Shown: piece after piece, positions 9,798 through 19,679 of the stretch
How the letters are laid out: each line of letters starts with the position of its first letter
Numbering within the stretch: position 1 is the first letter of the stretch
Assembly: GCF_000272405.2 (NCBI RefSeq)
Contig: NZ_AJZM02000043.1
Coordinates: forward strand, 1-54,230
Direction of reading: 5' to 3'
Length of the DNA stretch: 54,230 bases
DNA from: Vibrio tasmaniensis 1F-187
GTDB lineage: Bacteria > Pseudomonadota > Gammaproteobacteria > Enterobacterales > Vibrionaceae
Program-made: the position numbers and the translations under genes
Notes under the pieces: generated by a model
What the model was told of the DNA's origin: nothing
Database searches by the model: none
The model's input: only the letters and a program-made list of their open reading frames with translations

Positions 9798-10058
9798 TTA
9801 AACTTCTCTCAATATTAGGGGGGATTTGAGCACTGTAGATTCGGCCTCTTGAGTGGGCTTTATTCATCTAGACGCTTACCTAAATTCTAAAGGTTAGATC
9901 TTTTTAATGGTAATGAACTAAGCGACACAGATCTCACTTACTATGTCGACTCAATTTGTTTTGCATTGCCGCTCGCTTTTAATCGCCATTTAATGATAAT
10001 GAGTGCAAGCCGTTTTAATTAGGCATCGTTTATTTAGCCAAGCGTTTGGAAGCAATTT

Positions 10059-11417
10059 ATGCATATTCATATCTTAGGAATTTGTGGCACCTTCATGGGT
10101 GGTGCTGCGGTATTGGCTCGTCAATTAGGTCACAAGGTTACGGGTAGTGACGCGAATGTTTACCCACCAATGAGTACCTTGTTGGAATCTCAAGGGATTG
10201 AAATTATTGAAGGGTTCGACCCTAGCCAATTAGAGCCAAGGCCAGATCTCGTGGTTATCGGTAACGCAATGAGCCGCGGTAATCCGTGTGTTGAGTATGT
10301 GTTGGATAACAACCTTAGATACACCTCTGGTCCTCAGTGGTTGCAAGAGTTCCTGCTGCATGACCGTTGGGTGTTAGCGGTATCTGGAACGCACGGTAAG
10401 ACCACGACATCAAGTATGTTGGCTTGGATCTTGGAAGACTGTGGCTATGCTCCGGGCTTTTTAGTTGGCGGTGTGTTGGGGAACTTTGGTATCTCTGCTC
10501 GCCTTGGTGAAAGCATGTTCTTCGTGGTCGAAGCTGACGAATACGACAGTGCTTTTTTCGATAAACGATCTAAGTTCGTTCATTACCACCCAAGAACCTT
10601 AGTGATGAATAACCTAGAGTTCGATCATGCGGACATCTTTGACGATCTTGAAGCGATTAAGCGACAATTCCATCATTTGGTGCGTACTGTGCCAAGCAAT
10701 GGTCGCATTTTCTCACCTAAGCAGGATACCGCTATTCAAGATGTTTTAGCTCGCGGTTGCTGGAGCGAAACTGAATCGAGCGGCGAACCTGGCGATTGGG
10801 ATGCTAAGAAACTGGTTAAAGATGGCTCCAAATTTGAGGTCTATTTCCAAGACGAATGTGTTGGAACCGTAGACTGGGATTTGGTTGGCGATCATAACGT
10901 AAGTAATGCCTTGATGGCGATTGCGGCGGCAAGACATGTTGGTGTGACACCCGACTTAGGATGTGAATCACTGGCGACTTTCATTAATACCAAGCGTCGC
11001 TTAGAGCTTAAAGGCGAAGTGGCAGGTGTTTCTGTCTATGACGATTTTGCTCATCATCCTACAGCGATTGAACTTACTCTGGGTGGCTTACGTAATAAGG
11101 TCGATACGAAAAAAATCATTGCTGTTTTAGAGCCTCGTTCTGCCACCATGAAGCGTGGTGTGCATAAAGAAACCTTGGCTGATTCGTTGAAGCAGGCGGA
11201 TTCTACCTACTTATTCCAACCGGATAACATTGATTGGTCTGTACAAGATGTTGCCGATGCGTGCCATCAACCCGCACATGTAAGTGATGACATGGATGCA
11301 TTCGTTGCTAGAATTGTCTCAGAGGCACAAGCGGGCGACCAAATCTTAGTAATGAGTAATGGTGGCTTTGGTGGTATTCACCAGAAATTGTTGGATGCGT
11401 TGGCACTCAAAGGCTAA
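10059..11417 (+). CDS. mpl: Mpl, UDP-MurNAc:L-alanyl-gamma-D-glutamyl-meso-diaminopimelate ligase
   Basis: 452 residues. It reattaches the recycled murein tripeptide to UDP-N-acetylmuramic acid in the cytoplasm. The N-terminal Rossmann motif [14 protein letters not shown] identifies Mpl rather than MurC. The ATP P-loop is [12 protein letters not shown] at about residues 109-120. Next come [16 protein letters not shown] and the C-terminal [12 protein letters not shown] of Mur ligases. GGAAG lies just before the ATG. It is followed by ubiX at 38 bp, probably co-transcribed. Confidence 0.96.
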   Translation: MHIHILGICGTFMGGAAVLARQLGHKVTGSDANVYPPMSTLLESQGIEIIEGFDPSQLEPRPDLVVIGNAMSRGNPCVEYVLDNNLRYTSGPQWLQEFLLHDRWVLAVSGTHGKTTTSSMLAWILEDCGYAPGFLVGGVLGNFGISARLGESMFFVVEADEYDSAFFDKRSKFVHYHPRTLVMNNLEFDHADIFDDLEAIKRQFHHLVRTVPSNGRIFSPKQDTAIQDVLARGCWSETESSGEPGDWDAKKLVKDGSKFEVYFQDECVGTVDWDLVGDHNVSNALMAIAAARHVGVTPDLGCESLATFINTKRRLELKGEVAGVSVYDDFAHHPTAIELTLGGLRNKVDTKKIIAVLEPRSATMKRGVHKETLADSLKQADSTYLFQPDNIDWSVQDVADACHQPAHVSDDMDAFVARIVSEAQAGDQILVMSNGGFGGIHQKLLDALALKG

Positions 11418-11455
11418 CGGCATCCACGACCTTATATTTTGAAGTAATTGAGAAC

Positions 11456-12079
11456 ATGACAAAACACGATAAAGCTATAACCCTCGCTTTCACTGGCGCA
11501 TCCGGTGCGCCTTATGGCCTGCGTTTACTTGAATGCCTTTTGGCAGCCGATTATCAGGTCTACTTGCTGATTTCATCGGCAGCGCGAGTGGTATTGGCGA
11601 CCGAGCATGAACTTAAGTTACCTGCTGGGCCAGATGCAGCGAAACAAGCTTTGGTTAAACATCTTGGCTGCGATCCTGAAAAGCTGGTGGTGTGTGGCAA
11701 AGATGATTGGTTCTCGCCGGTTGCCTCTGGTTCAGCTGCACCGAAGCAGATGGTCGTTTGTCCATGTTCCGCGGGAAGTTTGGCTTCGATTGCACATGGC
11801 TTGTCGGATAACCTGATAGAGCGAGCAGCCGATGTGGTCATGAAAGAGCGAGGCCAACTGTTGTTGGTGGTTCGCGAGACGCCATTCTCGACGCTTCATC
11901 TCGAGAACATGCACAAACTTTCGACCATGGGCGTGACGATCATGCCTGCAGCTCCGGGTTTTTATCATCAACCCAAGTCAATTGAAGATCTGGTCGACTT
12001 TATGGTGGCGCGTATTCTCGATCACCTTGGTATCGAACAAGGTTTGGTGCCACGTTGGGGCTACGATCAACGTAATTGA
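11456..12079 (+). CDS. ubiX: UbiX, flavin prenyltransferase
   Basis: 207 residues. It joins dimethylallyl phosphate to FMN to make prenylated FMN, the cofactor of the UbiD decarboxylase in ubiquinone synthesis. The N-terminal flavin-binding motif [16 protein letters not shown] (from residue 13) and the later [20 protein letters not shown] and [18 protein letters not shown] blocks are diagnostic. It lies 38 bp after mpl on the same strand and before the thiamine riboswitch. The length is normal. Confidence 0.95.
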   Translation: MTKHDKAITLAFTGASGAPYGLRLLECLLAADYQVYLLISSAARVVLATEHELKLPAGPDAAKQALVKHLGCDPEKLVVCGKDDWFSPVASGSAAPKQMVVCPCSAGSLASIAHGLSDNLIERAADVVMKERGQLLLVVRETPFSTLHLENMHKLSTMGVTIMPAAPGFYHQPKSIEDLVDFMVARILDHLGIEQGLVPRWGYDQRN

Positions 12080-12127
12080 TCCAAACTTGATAGCTTATTG
12101 TTAAAATTCGAATTACAATTCTGAACA

Positions 12128-12230
12128 CTCATCGGGGAGCGAACCATTCAAATAATGAATGCTAGCTGAGATCAAGCAGATGCTTGGGACCCGTAAACCT
12201 GAACCAGATAATGCTGGCGTAGGAATTGAG
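12128..12230 (+). ncRNA. TPP riboswitch (THI element) controlling thiBPQ
   Basis: The conserved parts of the thiamine-pyrophosphate aptamer are all visible: a GGGGAGC block near 12134, GCTGAGATCAAG near 12174 (pyrimidine-binding arm), GACCCG, then AACCTGAACCAGATAATGCTGGCG at 12196-12219 (pyrophosphate-binding arm), and GTAGGAATTGAG closing P1 against CTCA at 12128. It lies 65 bp before thiB, which is the expected target: high TPP should turn the transporter off. Confidence 0.93.
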
Positions 12231-12250
12231 TTAGGAACAACCTCTACCGT

Positions 12251-12288
12251 TCTCCTCCCTCAAACCTGTGCCGCTCAGACCATGGAGA
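12251..12288 (+). promoter_or_regulatory. Likely translational expression platform of the TPP riboswitch
   Basis: TCTCC at 12251-12255 is complementary to GGAGA at 12284-12288, which is the thiB Shine-Dalgarno sequence (8 bases before the GTG at 12296). No U-tract terminator is seen between the aptamer and thiB. Sequestering the ribosome site is therefore the more likely switch, as in most proteobacterial TPP riboswitches. The pairing is my inference. Confidence 0.5.
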
Positions 12289-12295
12289 GCGTCCA

Positions 12296-13288
12296 GTGAA
12301 ATTCACATTAACTACTCTTGCTGTTACTACAGCTATTTCTTTTTCTGCCTTTGCTGCAGACAACACTTTGACTGTATACACCTATGACTCTTTTGCTGCG
12401 GATTGGGGCCCTCGTCCTGCCGTTGAAAAAGCATTCGAAGAGAAGTGTGGTTGTGATGTGAATTTTGTCGCTCTAGAAGATGGCGTGTCTATCCTGAACC
12501 GTTTACGTCTTGAAGGCGGCAACAGCAAAGCCGATATCTTGCTAGGTCTCGACAACAACCTGATGGCTGAAGCGAAAGCGACGGGCTTATTGGCTGAGCA
12601 TAATGTTGATACTTCATCAGTAACGCTTCCTAATGGTTGGAGCGACAGCACTTTTGTACCCTATGACTTTGGCTACTTTGCTTTTGTTTACAACAAAGAG
12701 AAGTTGGCAAACCCACCAAAGAGCCTTAAAGAGTTGGTTGAGCAGCGTGATGACCTTAAGGTTATCTACCAAGACCCACGTACATCAACACCAGGTCAAG
12801 GCATGATGCTTTGGATGAAGTCGGTATATGGTGATGAAGCAACTACAGCATGGAAGAAGCTTGCCCAGAAAACAGTGACTGTAACCAAAGGTTGGTCTGA
12901 AGCTTACTCTATGTTCCTAGAAGGCGAGTCGGATTTAGTGTTGTCTTATACAACGTCTCCGGCTTACCACATTATTGCTGAGAGCGATTCTAAGTATGCA
13001 GCAGCAAGCTTCGAAGAAGGGCATTACACTCAAGTGGAAGTGGCCGCTAAAGTTAAAGGCAGTAAGAACGAGAAACTTGCTGATGAGTTTATGGCGTTTA
13101 TCCTAAGTGATGAATTCCAATCGGCGATGCCAACAGGTAACTGGATGTACCCAGTTACGGATGGTGAGTTACCAAAAGGGTTTGAGCAACTTACGGTTCC
13201 TCAGAAAGCGCTGAGCTTTAGCTCAGAAGAGATCGCCGAGAAGCGTAAGCCTTGGATTCGTGAATGGCAGAGTGCACTTACTTTTTAA
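12296..13288 (+). CDS. thiB: ThiB, thiamine ABC transporter periplasmic binding protein
   Basis: 330 residues starting at a GTG (12296) with GGAG eight bases upstream. The signal peptide (KFTLTTLAVTTAISFSAFAA) is followed by a mature sequence TLTVYTYDSFAADWGPRPAVEKAFE, the standard ThiB opening, then DILLGLDNNLMAEAKATGL and YQDPRTSTPGQGMMLWM. It captures thiamine, thiamine phosphate and TPP for the ThiPQ importer. First gene of thiBPQ, under the TPP riboswitch. A 99-bp AT-rich gap separates it from thiP; no clear terminator is seen there. Confidence 0.95.
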   Translation: MKFTLTTLAVTTAISFSAFAADNTLTVYTYDSFAADWGPRPAVEKAFEEKCGCDVNFVALEDGVSILNRLRLEGGNSKADILLGLDNNLMAEAKATGLLAEHNVDTSSVTLPNGWSDSTFVPYDFGYFAFVYNKEKLANPPKSLKELVEQRDDLKVIYQDPRTSTPGQGMMLWMKSVYGDEATTAWKKLAQKTVTVTKGWSEAYSMFLEGESDLVLSYTTSPAYHIIAESDSKYAAASFEEGHYTQVEVAAKVKGSKNEKLADEFMAFILSDEFQSAMPTGNWMYPVTDGELPKGFEQLTVPQKALSFSSEEIAEKRKPWIREWQSALTF

Positions 13289-13387
13289 AAATGAGCTTTC
13301 TAACTTACTTTAAAAAAAATAGGCTTTCTGTATTTAAAAGTTCGTTCGATATACTTTGAGTGAACTGTTTACGGTAAAAATCAATTT

Positions 13388-15001
13388 ATGATAAAGAAAA
13401 CACCTAAGGTAGGTATCTGGGTTGCGATACTCATTACCGCCTTCGTGGTTTCAGCAGTTGGGGCATTGCTTAGCAATGCCCCTTCTCTTGATATCAGCCA
13501 AGTATGGTCCGATCCCTACTATTGGCATGTAACGAAATTCAGTTTTTATCAGGCGACACTCTCAACGGTGCTGAGTGTTGGCTTTGCTATACCTATTGCT
13601 CATGCGCTTTGTCGTAGACAATTTTTTGGACGCGCTTTGTTGTTAAGGCTGTTCGCGTCGACCTTAGTCCTGCCGGTGTTAGTGGGTGTATTTGGCTTAC
13701 TTGCGATCTATGGTAATAGCGGTTGGTTAGCTAAGTTTTTGGCGAACTTCGATATTGAATTGCCATTTTCGATATACGGATTGAATGGTATTTTGCTGGC
13801 GCACGTTTTCTTTAACTTGCCTTATGCCAGTCGCTTACTTTTACAAGCCTTAGATACAGTGCCTGCCGAGCAACACAAGCTTTGTGCTCACTTGGGTATG
13901 AGTCATTGGAACAAATTCAGATGGGTTGAATGGCCACGTTTAAGGCAACAATTACCTCATGTGTGTGGCTTAGTCTTCATGCTGTGTTTTACCAGCTTTG
14001 CTACCGTGATGGCGCTAGGCGGTGGACCAAAATCAACCACTATCGAGCTCGCCATTTATCAGGCGATTAAATTCGACTTTGACCTGCAGGCTGGTGCCTT
14101 GCTCGCGATATGGCAAATGCTGCTGTGTGGTGTGCTAGCGGTGAGCATTCAACGGCTATCGAAACCTATTTCAGTGACGGCCAGTCAATTGTCGGAAGAG
14201 AAATATTTGGTTAAGGACAGCTGGTGGTCAAAAGCTTGGGATAGCTTTTGGATCATCATAGTCTCAATACTGGTATTGCCGCCATTAGCTATGGTTATCG
14301 TCAGTGGAATTAACTCGCAGGCATTAACCGTACTCAGCAGCGAGCCGTTTTGGGCGGCGTTAATGACCTCGGTTAAAGTCGCGTCATTAGCAAGTGTTAT
14401 CGCAGTTGGTATTGGTATCGCCATACTGCTGACTAGCCGGGCATGGCGTTTACAGAACAAGAATTTTCGAGCCGATAAAATCGAGCTGATTGGCACTATT
14501 ATCTTAGTGACTCCGGGGCTGGTGATCAGTACGGGTATCTTCTTATTACTGCGTTCATTCACCGATGTATTCAGTTTAGCTTTCTTTATCGTGATTGCCG
14601 TCAACAGTTTAATGGCGCTGCCTTACGTAATTAAAACCTTGGCTCAACCTATGCTGCATTTGTCTCAGCAGTACCAGTATGTGTGTGCAAGCTTGGGAAT
14701 GACAGGTTTCACGCGTTTTAGGTTAGTGGAGTGGCGAGCACTGCGTAAGCCGATGGCGCAAGCCTTCTCGATTAGCTTTATGTTGGCGATGGGTGACTTA
14801 AGCGCGATTGCTTTGTTTGGTAGCCAAGATTTTAGAACTCTGCCTTTGTACCTATTCCAATTGTTAGGCAGTTATCAAATGGAAGCTGCGGCGGTAGTTT
14901 CTGTGAGCTTACTGTTATTGAGTGTCGGCAGCTTTAGCTTAATAGAATTCTTATTTACTCAAAGATCTAAGCTCGATGCTAAAGAATTAAGGAACCGGTG
15001 A
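13388..15001 (+). CDS. thiP: ThiP, thiamine ABC transporter permease
   Basis: 537 residues with about twelve hydrophobic segments, made of two fused permease halves. Each half carries an EAA-type loop that contacts the ATPase: HLGMSHWNKFRWVEWPRLR in the first half and SLGMTGFTRFRLVEWRALR in the second. The two loops are clearly related, which shows the internal duplication of this family. It moves thiamine across the inner membrane. Its TGA stop overlaps the thiQ start. Confidence 0.95.
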   Translation: MIKKTPKVGIWVAILITAFVVSAVGALLSNAPSLDISQVWSDPYYWHVTKFSFYQATLSTVLSVGFAIPIAHALCRRQFFGRALLLRLFASTLVLPVLVGVFGLLAIYGNSGWLAKFLANFDIELPFSIYGLNGILLAHVFFNLPYASRLLLQALDTVPAEQHKLCAHLGMSHWNKFRWVEWPRLRQQLPHVCGLVFMLCFTSFATVMALGGGPKSTTIELAIYQAIKFDFDLQAGALLAIWQMLLCGVLAVSIQRLSKPISVTASQLSEEKYLVKDSWWSKAWDSFWIIIVSILVLPPLAMVIVSGINSQALTVLSSEPFWAALMTSVKVASLASVIAVGIGIAILLTSRAWRLQNKNFRADKIELIGTIILVTPGLVISTGIFLLLRSFTDVFSLAFFIVIAVNSLMALPYVIKTLAQPMLHLSQQYQYVCASLGMTGFTRFRLVEWRALRKPMAQAFSISFMLAMGDLSAIALFGSQDFRTLPLYLFQLLGSYQMEAAAVVSVSLLLLSVGSFSLIEFLFTQRSKLDAKELRNR

Positions 15002-15705
15002 TGTTAGTGATGAAAGATGTGGATTACCACTATCACAGAGAGTTGTTTAGCTTTGATTTTCAAGCTGAGCAGGGCGATATTGTTGCGCTTATGGGGCCGA
15101 GTGGTGCGGGTAAATCTACCCTGTTGGCGCTAGTTGCTGGTTTCATCGAGCCTACATCGGGTGAGATTTCAGTGGCTGGGCAATCGCTTATTGGTAAAGA
15201 AGCACATCAGCGCCCATTGGCGATGTTGTTTCAAGAGCACAACCTGTTTGCTCACCTTACGGTGCGAGAAAATATTGGCTTAGGTCTGCATCCAGGTTTA
15301 AAGCTTACTGCAACCCAAAAGCAAGCTGTGGAGCAAGCCGCAGTACAAGTTGGTGTTGCTGAGTATTTGGATAGATTGCCTGAGCACTTATCCGGCGGTC
15401 AACGTCAGCGTGTCGCGTTAGCGCGTTGTTTTGTCCAACCTCATGATATTTGGCTGCTTGATGAACCTTTCTCTGCGCTTGATCCTTTGCTGCGTGAAGA
15501 TATGCTTAGCTTAGTGAAGCGATTAGCGGCAGAGCGAAATATTACGGTCTTGATGGTGACTCACCATTTAGGTGACGCACGCAGTATCGCGAATAAGTTT
15601 GTGTTTGTGGCGCTAGGTAAGGTGTTGGTTGAAGACTCGATAGAGGCACTGACGGCGGATCATCCACAGCCAGAATTAAGCTCATTTGTTAAAGCGGGTG
15701 AGTGA
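15001..15705 (+). CDS. thiQ: ThiQ, thiamine ABC transporter ATP-binding protein
   Basis: 234 residues from the ATG at 15001; a GTG three bases upstream (14998) is an equally possible start. Walker A GPSGAGKS is at residues 32-39, the ABC signature LSGGQRQRV begins at residue 130, and Walker B is IWLLDEPFSALDP. It is shorter than typical importers' ATPases, as is usual for ThiQ. It powers ThiP; translation is coupled through the one-base stop/start overlap. A hairpin terminator follows. Confidence 0.95.
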   Translation: MLVMKDVDYHYHRELFSFDFQAEQGDIVALMGPSGAGKSTLLALVAGFIEPTSGEISVAGQSLIGKEAHQRPLAMLFQEHNLFAHLTVRENIGLGLHPGLKLTATQKQAVEQAAVQVGVAEYLDRLPEHLSGGQRQRVALARCFVQPHDIWLLDEPFSALDPLLREDMLSLVKRLAAERNITVLMVTHHLGDARSIANKFVFVALGKVLVEDSIEALTADHPQPELSSFVKAGE

Positions 15706-15755
15706 CGACTCATCACTCCTGTTTAATCTCTCTGATATTGAGTACGTAGAAAACA

Positions 15756-15785
15756 AAAAGACCTAGCATGTGCTAGGTCTTTTAT
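15756..15785. terminator. Bidirectional terminator between thiQ and darP
   Basis: A long stem based on aaaagacctagca / tgctaggtctttt with a tight loop at about 15769-15770. It is flanked by A- and T-runs and placed between two convergent genes. Confidence 0.85.
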
Positions 15786-15813
15786 TCACTCTATGAGTAA
15801 AGCGAGATAACGA

Positions 15814-16338
15814 TTAGTCGCCTAGCTTTAGCTCTTTTAAGATTTGGAATATTTCACGAGAAGACTTAGCCGGTTTATTTGCCGCTTTCTCTTTGTTAGC
15901 TTGACGAGCGAGCTGACGAAGACGTTGACGGTCAGCTTCCGGGTACATTTCCATAACGTCTGAAATGGCCGCATCGCCTTCTGCAACAACACGATCACGC
16001 AGTTGTTCTAGTTTGTGCAGTTCAACTGTTGCTTGAGAGTGTTTGTTGCGAATCTTATCTAAAGCCGCTTGAATTGGCTCTGGATCGACACTGCGCATTA
16101 CTTTACCAATGTATTGAAGTTGACGGCGCTTCGCTTCATTTTTAAAGCGTTGTGCATCTTTAATCGCTTGTGCCAAATCTTCAGACAGCGGAAATTTGTC
16201 TAATACAGAAGGCTTTAATTCAACAAGCTCTTCTCCCAGCTTTTGCAGGGCGTCCATGTCCGTTTTCATTTCTGTCTTACTTACCCAGATGATTTCTTCT
16301 TCTGGTTCCCATGGGGCTTTTTGGTTTTTGCGAGCCAT
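15814..16338 (-). CDS. darP: DarP (YjgA, DUF615), ribosome-associated 50S assembly factor
   Basis: 174 residues, helical and highly charged, opening [21 protein letters not shown] with the [14 protein letters not shown] segment typical of the DUF615 family. Later come [19 protein letters not shown], a signature block, and [17 protein letters not shown]. coli DarP/YjgA associates with late 50S precursors. It is divergent from pmbA (118 bp apart), the same neighbour as in E. coli. Size and sequence are ordinary. Confidence 0.93.
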   Translation of the reverse strand: MARKNQKAPWEPEEEIIWVSKTEMKTDMDALQKLGEELVELKPSVLDKFPLSEDLAQAIKDAQRFKNEAKRRQLQYIGKVMRSVDPEPIQAALDKIRNKHSQATVELHKLEQLRDRVVAEGDAAISDVMEMYPEADRQRLRQLARQANKEKAANKPAKSSREIFQILKELKLGD

Positions 16339-16456
16339 CTTTTCTGCCTATGTCACTATCTCAAACGAATATATTGCCTATTTTAGCAAGAATCTTGGGG
16401 AGAAAGCGAAATTCTTGTTATCCTACGTAATATTGACCTAAAAAATTAGAATAGAT

Positions 16457-17800
16457 ATGGATGTAAAACAGCAAGTCGCCCAACAACGAGTTGAGCTAGA
16501 AGCCGCAGTAGCTAAAGCGTTGGATATGGCATCAGTGAGTGCAGACGCCGCTGAGGTTGCTATTACTAAGTCAACGGGTTTAAGTGTTTCAACACGTATG
16601 TGTGAAGTGGAAAACGTTGAATTTAATAGTGATGGTGCTCTAGGTATTACTGTTTACCGCGGTCAGAAAAAAGGCAGCGCATCTACATCTGATCTGAGTG
16701 AGAAGGCAATTGCTCAAACAGTCGCGGCTGCGCTTGATATCGCTCAGTACACTTCTGAAGACCCGTTTGCTGGTCCTGCAGCAAAAGAATACATGGTAAA
16801 AGAAATTCCAGACTTGGATCTTTTCCACCCTGATGAACCAAACCCTGACTATGCCGCTGAGATTGCGATTGCAGCTGAGAAGCAAGCGCTAGCTTATAGC
16901 GATAAGATCAAGCAAAGTGATGGTGCAAGCTACGACAGCCATTATGGCGTTAAAGTTTATGGTAACAGCCATGGCTTACTAGCTAGCTACGCATCAAGCC
17001 GCCATAGCACGAGCTGCTGTGTGATTGGACAAGGCGCTAACGGTGAGATGGAGCGAGACTACAGCTATACCGTTGCACGTCACCGTGATGAGCTATGGAC
17101 GCCTGAGCGCGTAGGTCAAGAAGCAGCAGAAAAGACAATTAGCCGTTTGGATGCGAAAAAGCTACCAACAGGCCAATACCCAATAATGTTTGCTAACGAT
17201 GTCGCGACTGGCTTGATTGGCCACCTTGTGATGGCGATCAGTGGTGGTAACCTATACCGTAAGTCTTCGTTCTTATTGGATCACCTAGGTCAGAAAATTT
17301 TACCTGACTGGTTTAACATTTCTGAGCGCCCTCATATCTTACGTGGTTTGGCTTCAAGCCCGTTCGATAGCGAAGGTGTGTTCACTCAAGATCGTGAAAT
17401 CATCACTGATGGTGTGTTAGCAACTTACCTGCTAACTAGCTATGCCGCACGTAAAATGGATATGACACCAACAGGTCATGCTGGTGGTATTCATAACTGG
17501 TTTGTTAAATCAACGGGTCAAAACTTTGAGCAGATGCTAAAAGAGCTAGGCACCGGCTTCCTTGTGACTGAAGTAATGGGTCAAGGCGTTAATACCGTGA
17601 CCGGTGATTATTCACGTGGCGCAGCAGGTTTCTGGGTTGAGAATGGAGAAATCCAATACCCAGTATCTGAAGTGACGATCGCGGGTAACCTAAAAGACAT
17701 GTTCACTCAGATTGTTGCGGTTGGTAACGATGTTGAAACACGTTCACAAATTCAAACGGGTTCTATCTTGCTTGAGTCGATGAAAGTCGCGGGTGAGTAA
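16457..17800 (+). CDS. pmbA: PmbA/TldE, subunit of the TldD-TldE metalloprotease
   Basis: 447 residues. It is the TldE partner of TldD, a heterodimeric zinc protease that processes peptides such as microcin B17 and CcdA. Family blocks seen: [21 protein letters not shown] in the N-terminal half, [20 protein letters not shown], then [24 protein letters not shown] and [18 protein letters not shown] near the C-terminus. The metal-binding HExxxH is in TldD, so its absence here is normal. Monocistronic, ending at a hairpin shared with mgtE. Confidence 0.95.
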   Translation: MDVKQQVAQQRVELEAAVAKALDMASVSADAAEVAITKSTGLSVSTRMCEVENVEFNSDGALGITVYRGQKKGSASTSDLSEKAIAQTVAAALDIAQYTSEDPFAGPAAKEYMVKEIPDLDLFHPDEPNPDYAAEIAIAAEKQALAYSDKIKQSDGASYDSHYGVKVYGNSHGLLASYASSRHSTSCCVIGQGANGEMERDYSYTVARHRDELWTPERVGQEAAEKTISRLDAKKLPTGQYPIMFANDVATGLIGHLVMAISGGNLYRKSSFLLDHLGQKILPDWFNISERPHILRGLASSPFDSEGVFTQDREIITDGVLATYLLTSYAARKMDMTPTGHAGGIHNWFVKSTGQNFEQMLKELGTGFLVTEVMGQGVNTVTGDYSRGAAGFWVENGEIQYPVSEVTIAGNLKDMFTQIVAVGNDVETRSQIQTGSILLESMKVAGE

Positions 17801-17827
17801 TTAAGTTAGCGCCAATATTATGAATTA

Positions 17828-17856
17828 AAAAAGGGAGCCGATGGCTCCCTTTTTGT
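17828..17856. terminator. Bidirectional terminator between pmbA and mgtE
   Basis: A 9-bp stem aagggagcc / ggctccctt with loop gat, an A-run on the left and a T-run on the right. Confidence 0.88.
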
Positions 17857-17897
17857 TTTCTGTATTTCGCCAAAAATTCGCTAGCTACTCATGATAA

Positions 17898-19253
17898 CTA
17901 GATCAGTATGGTTGCTAAGCCTAAGAACACCGATAGGCCAATAACATCGGTTACTGTGGTCAGAGCCATACCGCCCGCAAGTGCTGGATCGATATTCATC
18001 TTTTTCAGCATTACTGGGATGGTTACACCGGCGATACCAGCGACAATCAAGTTGGTCATCATTGCAGCTGAGATGATGCCTCCCAGTATCCAGTTACCTT
18101 TCCAAGCAACCACTATACCGCCAATGATAACAGCCCATAACACGCCGTTTAGGAAGCCGATGGCCGCCTCTTTGAGTAGTAGTTCGCGTTTGTTACTGTC
18201 ACCGATATGACCGAGAGCTAAACCACGAATCACAAGCGCAACGGTTTGGTTACCAGCAACCCCGCCCATTGAAGGTACGATAGTCATTAGAACCGCAATT
18301 GCTGCCATTTGGTCGAGTGTTGCTTCAAACATATTGGATACAGATGCAGCAGCAAGTGCTGCGAGTACGTTAGCACCCAACCAGACACTACGACGACGAG
18401 CTGATTTTACGACTGGAGCGAAGGTATCTTCGTCATCGTCCATACCCGCCATGCTCATCATTGAGTGCTCGGCGTCTTCACGGATAACATCAACCACGTC
18501 ATCGATAGTGATTCGACCAACAAGATGCTGGTTACTATCAACAACGGGTGCAGAAACCCAATTACGACGTTCGAACAGGCTGGCAATATCGGAAGCACTG
18601 GTTTCAACCGCGATCGCTTCGTCAGCATCTTCCATCACTTCGGAAACCGGAACATCGGGCTGAGTCGTTACTAGTGTGGTAAGCGATAGGTTACCGATCA
18701 GACGTTCTTCTTCATCAATAACATACAGAGCATCGGTTGCGTCGGGCAATTCGCCACGCATACGCATATAGCGCAATACAACGTCGACATCGACGTCGCC
18801 ACGAATCGTGATTACGTCGGTATTCATGATCGCACCCGCTGAATCTTCTGGGTACGAAAGGGCGGTTTCTACTAATGCACGATCAACTGAGTCCATTTGA
18901 GAAAGGACTTCGCGAGAAACATCGTCGGGTAGGCTTCGAAGTACGTACGCGACGTCATCGGTTTCCATACCTTCTGTTGCTTCTGCCAAGGTTTCTGGTG
19001 CCATTTTCGACACAAGCGCATCTTTGACGTCTTCGTTTAGTTCATCAAGAATTTCACCGTAGTCTTCTGGATCGGTGAGTTGCCAGAGTACGTCACGACT
19101 TTTGCGAGGGGAGGCTTCTAAAAGGTGTGCAATATCTTCAGGTTCCATGTCCTGAAGTTGTCGACGTACGTGAACAAATCGGCCGTTTTCTAGGGCTTCG
19201 CTGACTTCTTGGAGGGTTTGGTGAGCTTGGTCGAATTCTAATTGCTCTGCCAT
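17898..19253 (-). CDS. mgtE: MgtE magnesium transporter
   Basis: 451 residues, with the MgtE layout: an N-terminal superhelical domain rich in acidic residues (about 1-130), a pair of CBS domains (about 130-255) including YPEDSAGAIMNTDVITIRGD, a connecting helix, then five membrane helices from about residue 285. The pore region shows PSMGGVAGNQTVALVIRGLA and PVMLKKMNIDPALAGGMALT with the conserved D in TTVTDVIG. It is a Mg2+-gated Mg2+ channel. It lies 148 bp downstream of ptsO on the same strand, so it may have its own promoter or share read-through. Confidence 0.95.
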   Translation of the reverse strand: MAEQLEFDQAHQTLQEVSEALENGRFVHVRRQLQDMEPEDIAHLLEASPRKSRDVLWQLTDPEDYGEILDELNEDVKDALVSKMAPETLAEATEGMETDDVAYVLRSLPDDVSREVLSQMDSVDRALVETALSYPEDSAGAIMNTDVITIRGDVDVDVVLRYMRMRGELPDATDALYVIDEEERLIGNLSLTTLVTTQPDVPVSEVMEDADEAIAVETSASDIASLFERRNWVSAPVVDSNQHLVGRITIDDVVDVIREDAEHSMMSMAGMDDDEDTFAPVVKSARRRSVWLGANVLAALAAASVSNMFEATLDQMAAIAVLMTIVPSMGGVAGNQTVALVIRGLALGHIGDSNKRELLLKEAAIGFLNGVLWAVIIGGIVVAWKGNWILGGIISAAMMTNLIVAGIAGVTIPVMLKKMNIDPALAGGMALTTVTDVIGLSVFLGLATILI

Positions 19254-19401
19254 ATTTTCCTCCTATTTCATTATTCTAACAATGCTTGGAATAGTAACTT
19301 AATTCTGGGGCTTATTTAAATCATAAACTTAGCTAGAACTAAGATTTAATACTGGTTGGTTCGAAGTTTGAGTCTTCAGTGTTGTGAGTGACTCGTTTTC
19401 G

Positions 19402-19677
19402 CTACTCACCTTCATCAAACTTGTCTTCAATGAGGTGGCAAACAGCATCAAGTGCTTGTTGTGAATCGGTGCCTGTAGCTTGGATCGTGATGTGTTGCCC
19501 TTGCGCTGATTCCAGCATAAGCAACCCCATCACACTGTCTGCAGTTGCGATTTTATCTTCTTCGCTATGGATAGTGATAGTTGCATCAAAACTTTGGGCA
19601 AGCTCAACCAATTTTACGGCTGCTCTAGCGTGAAGACCCAAGCGATTTTGGATCAGTACAGTTCGAGTTAATTCCAT
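19402..19677 (-). CDS. ptsO: NPr (PtsO), HPr-like phosphocarrier of the nitrogen PTS
   Basis: 91 residues. The phosphorylated histidine is H16 within [18 protein letters not shown], matching the position in E. coli NPr; the regulatory-serine region is [14 protein letters not shown]. It passes phosphate from PtsP (EI-Ntr) to PtsN. It sits 2 bp after rapZ, at the end of the rpoN-hpf-ptsN-rapZ-ptsO cluster, which is the conserved gammaproteobacterial order. Confidence 0.95.
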   Translation of the reverse strand: MELTRTVLIQNRLGLHARAAVKLVELAQSFDATITIHSEEDKIATADSVMGLLMLESAQGQHITIQATGTDSQQALDAVCHLIEDKFDEGE

Positions 19678-19679
19678 GG

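Noticed and set aside
9985..10005. AATGATAATGAG near mpl as a Fur box
   Set aside because: Only the left half matches; the right half is lost, and fbp and mpl have no expected iron link.
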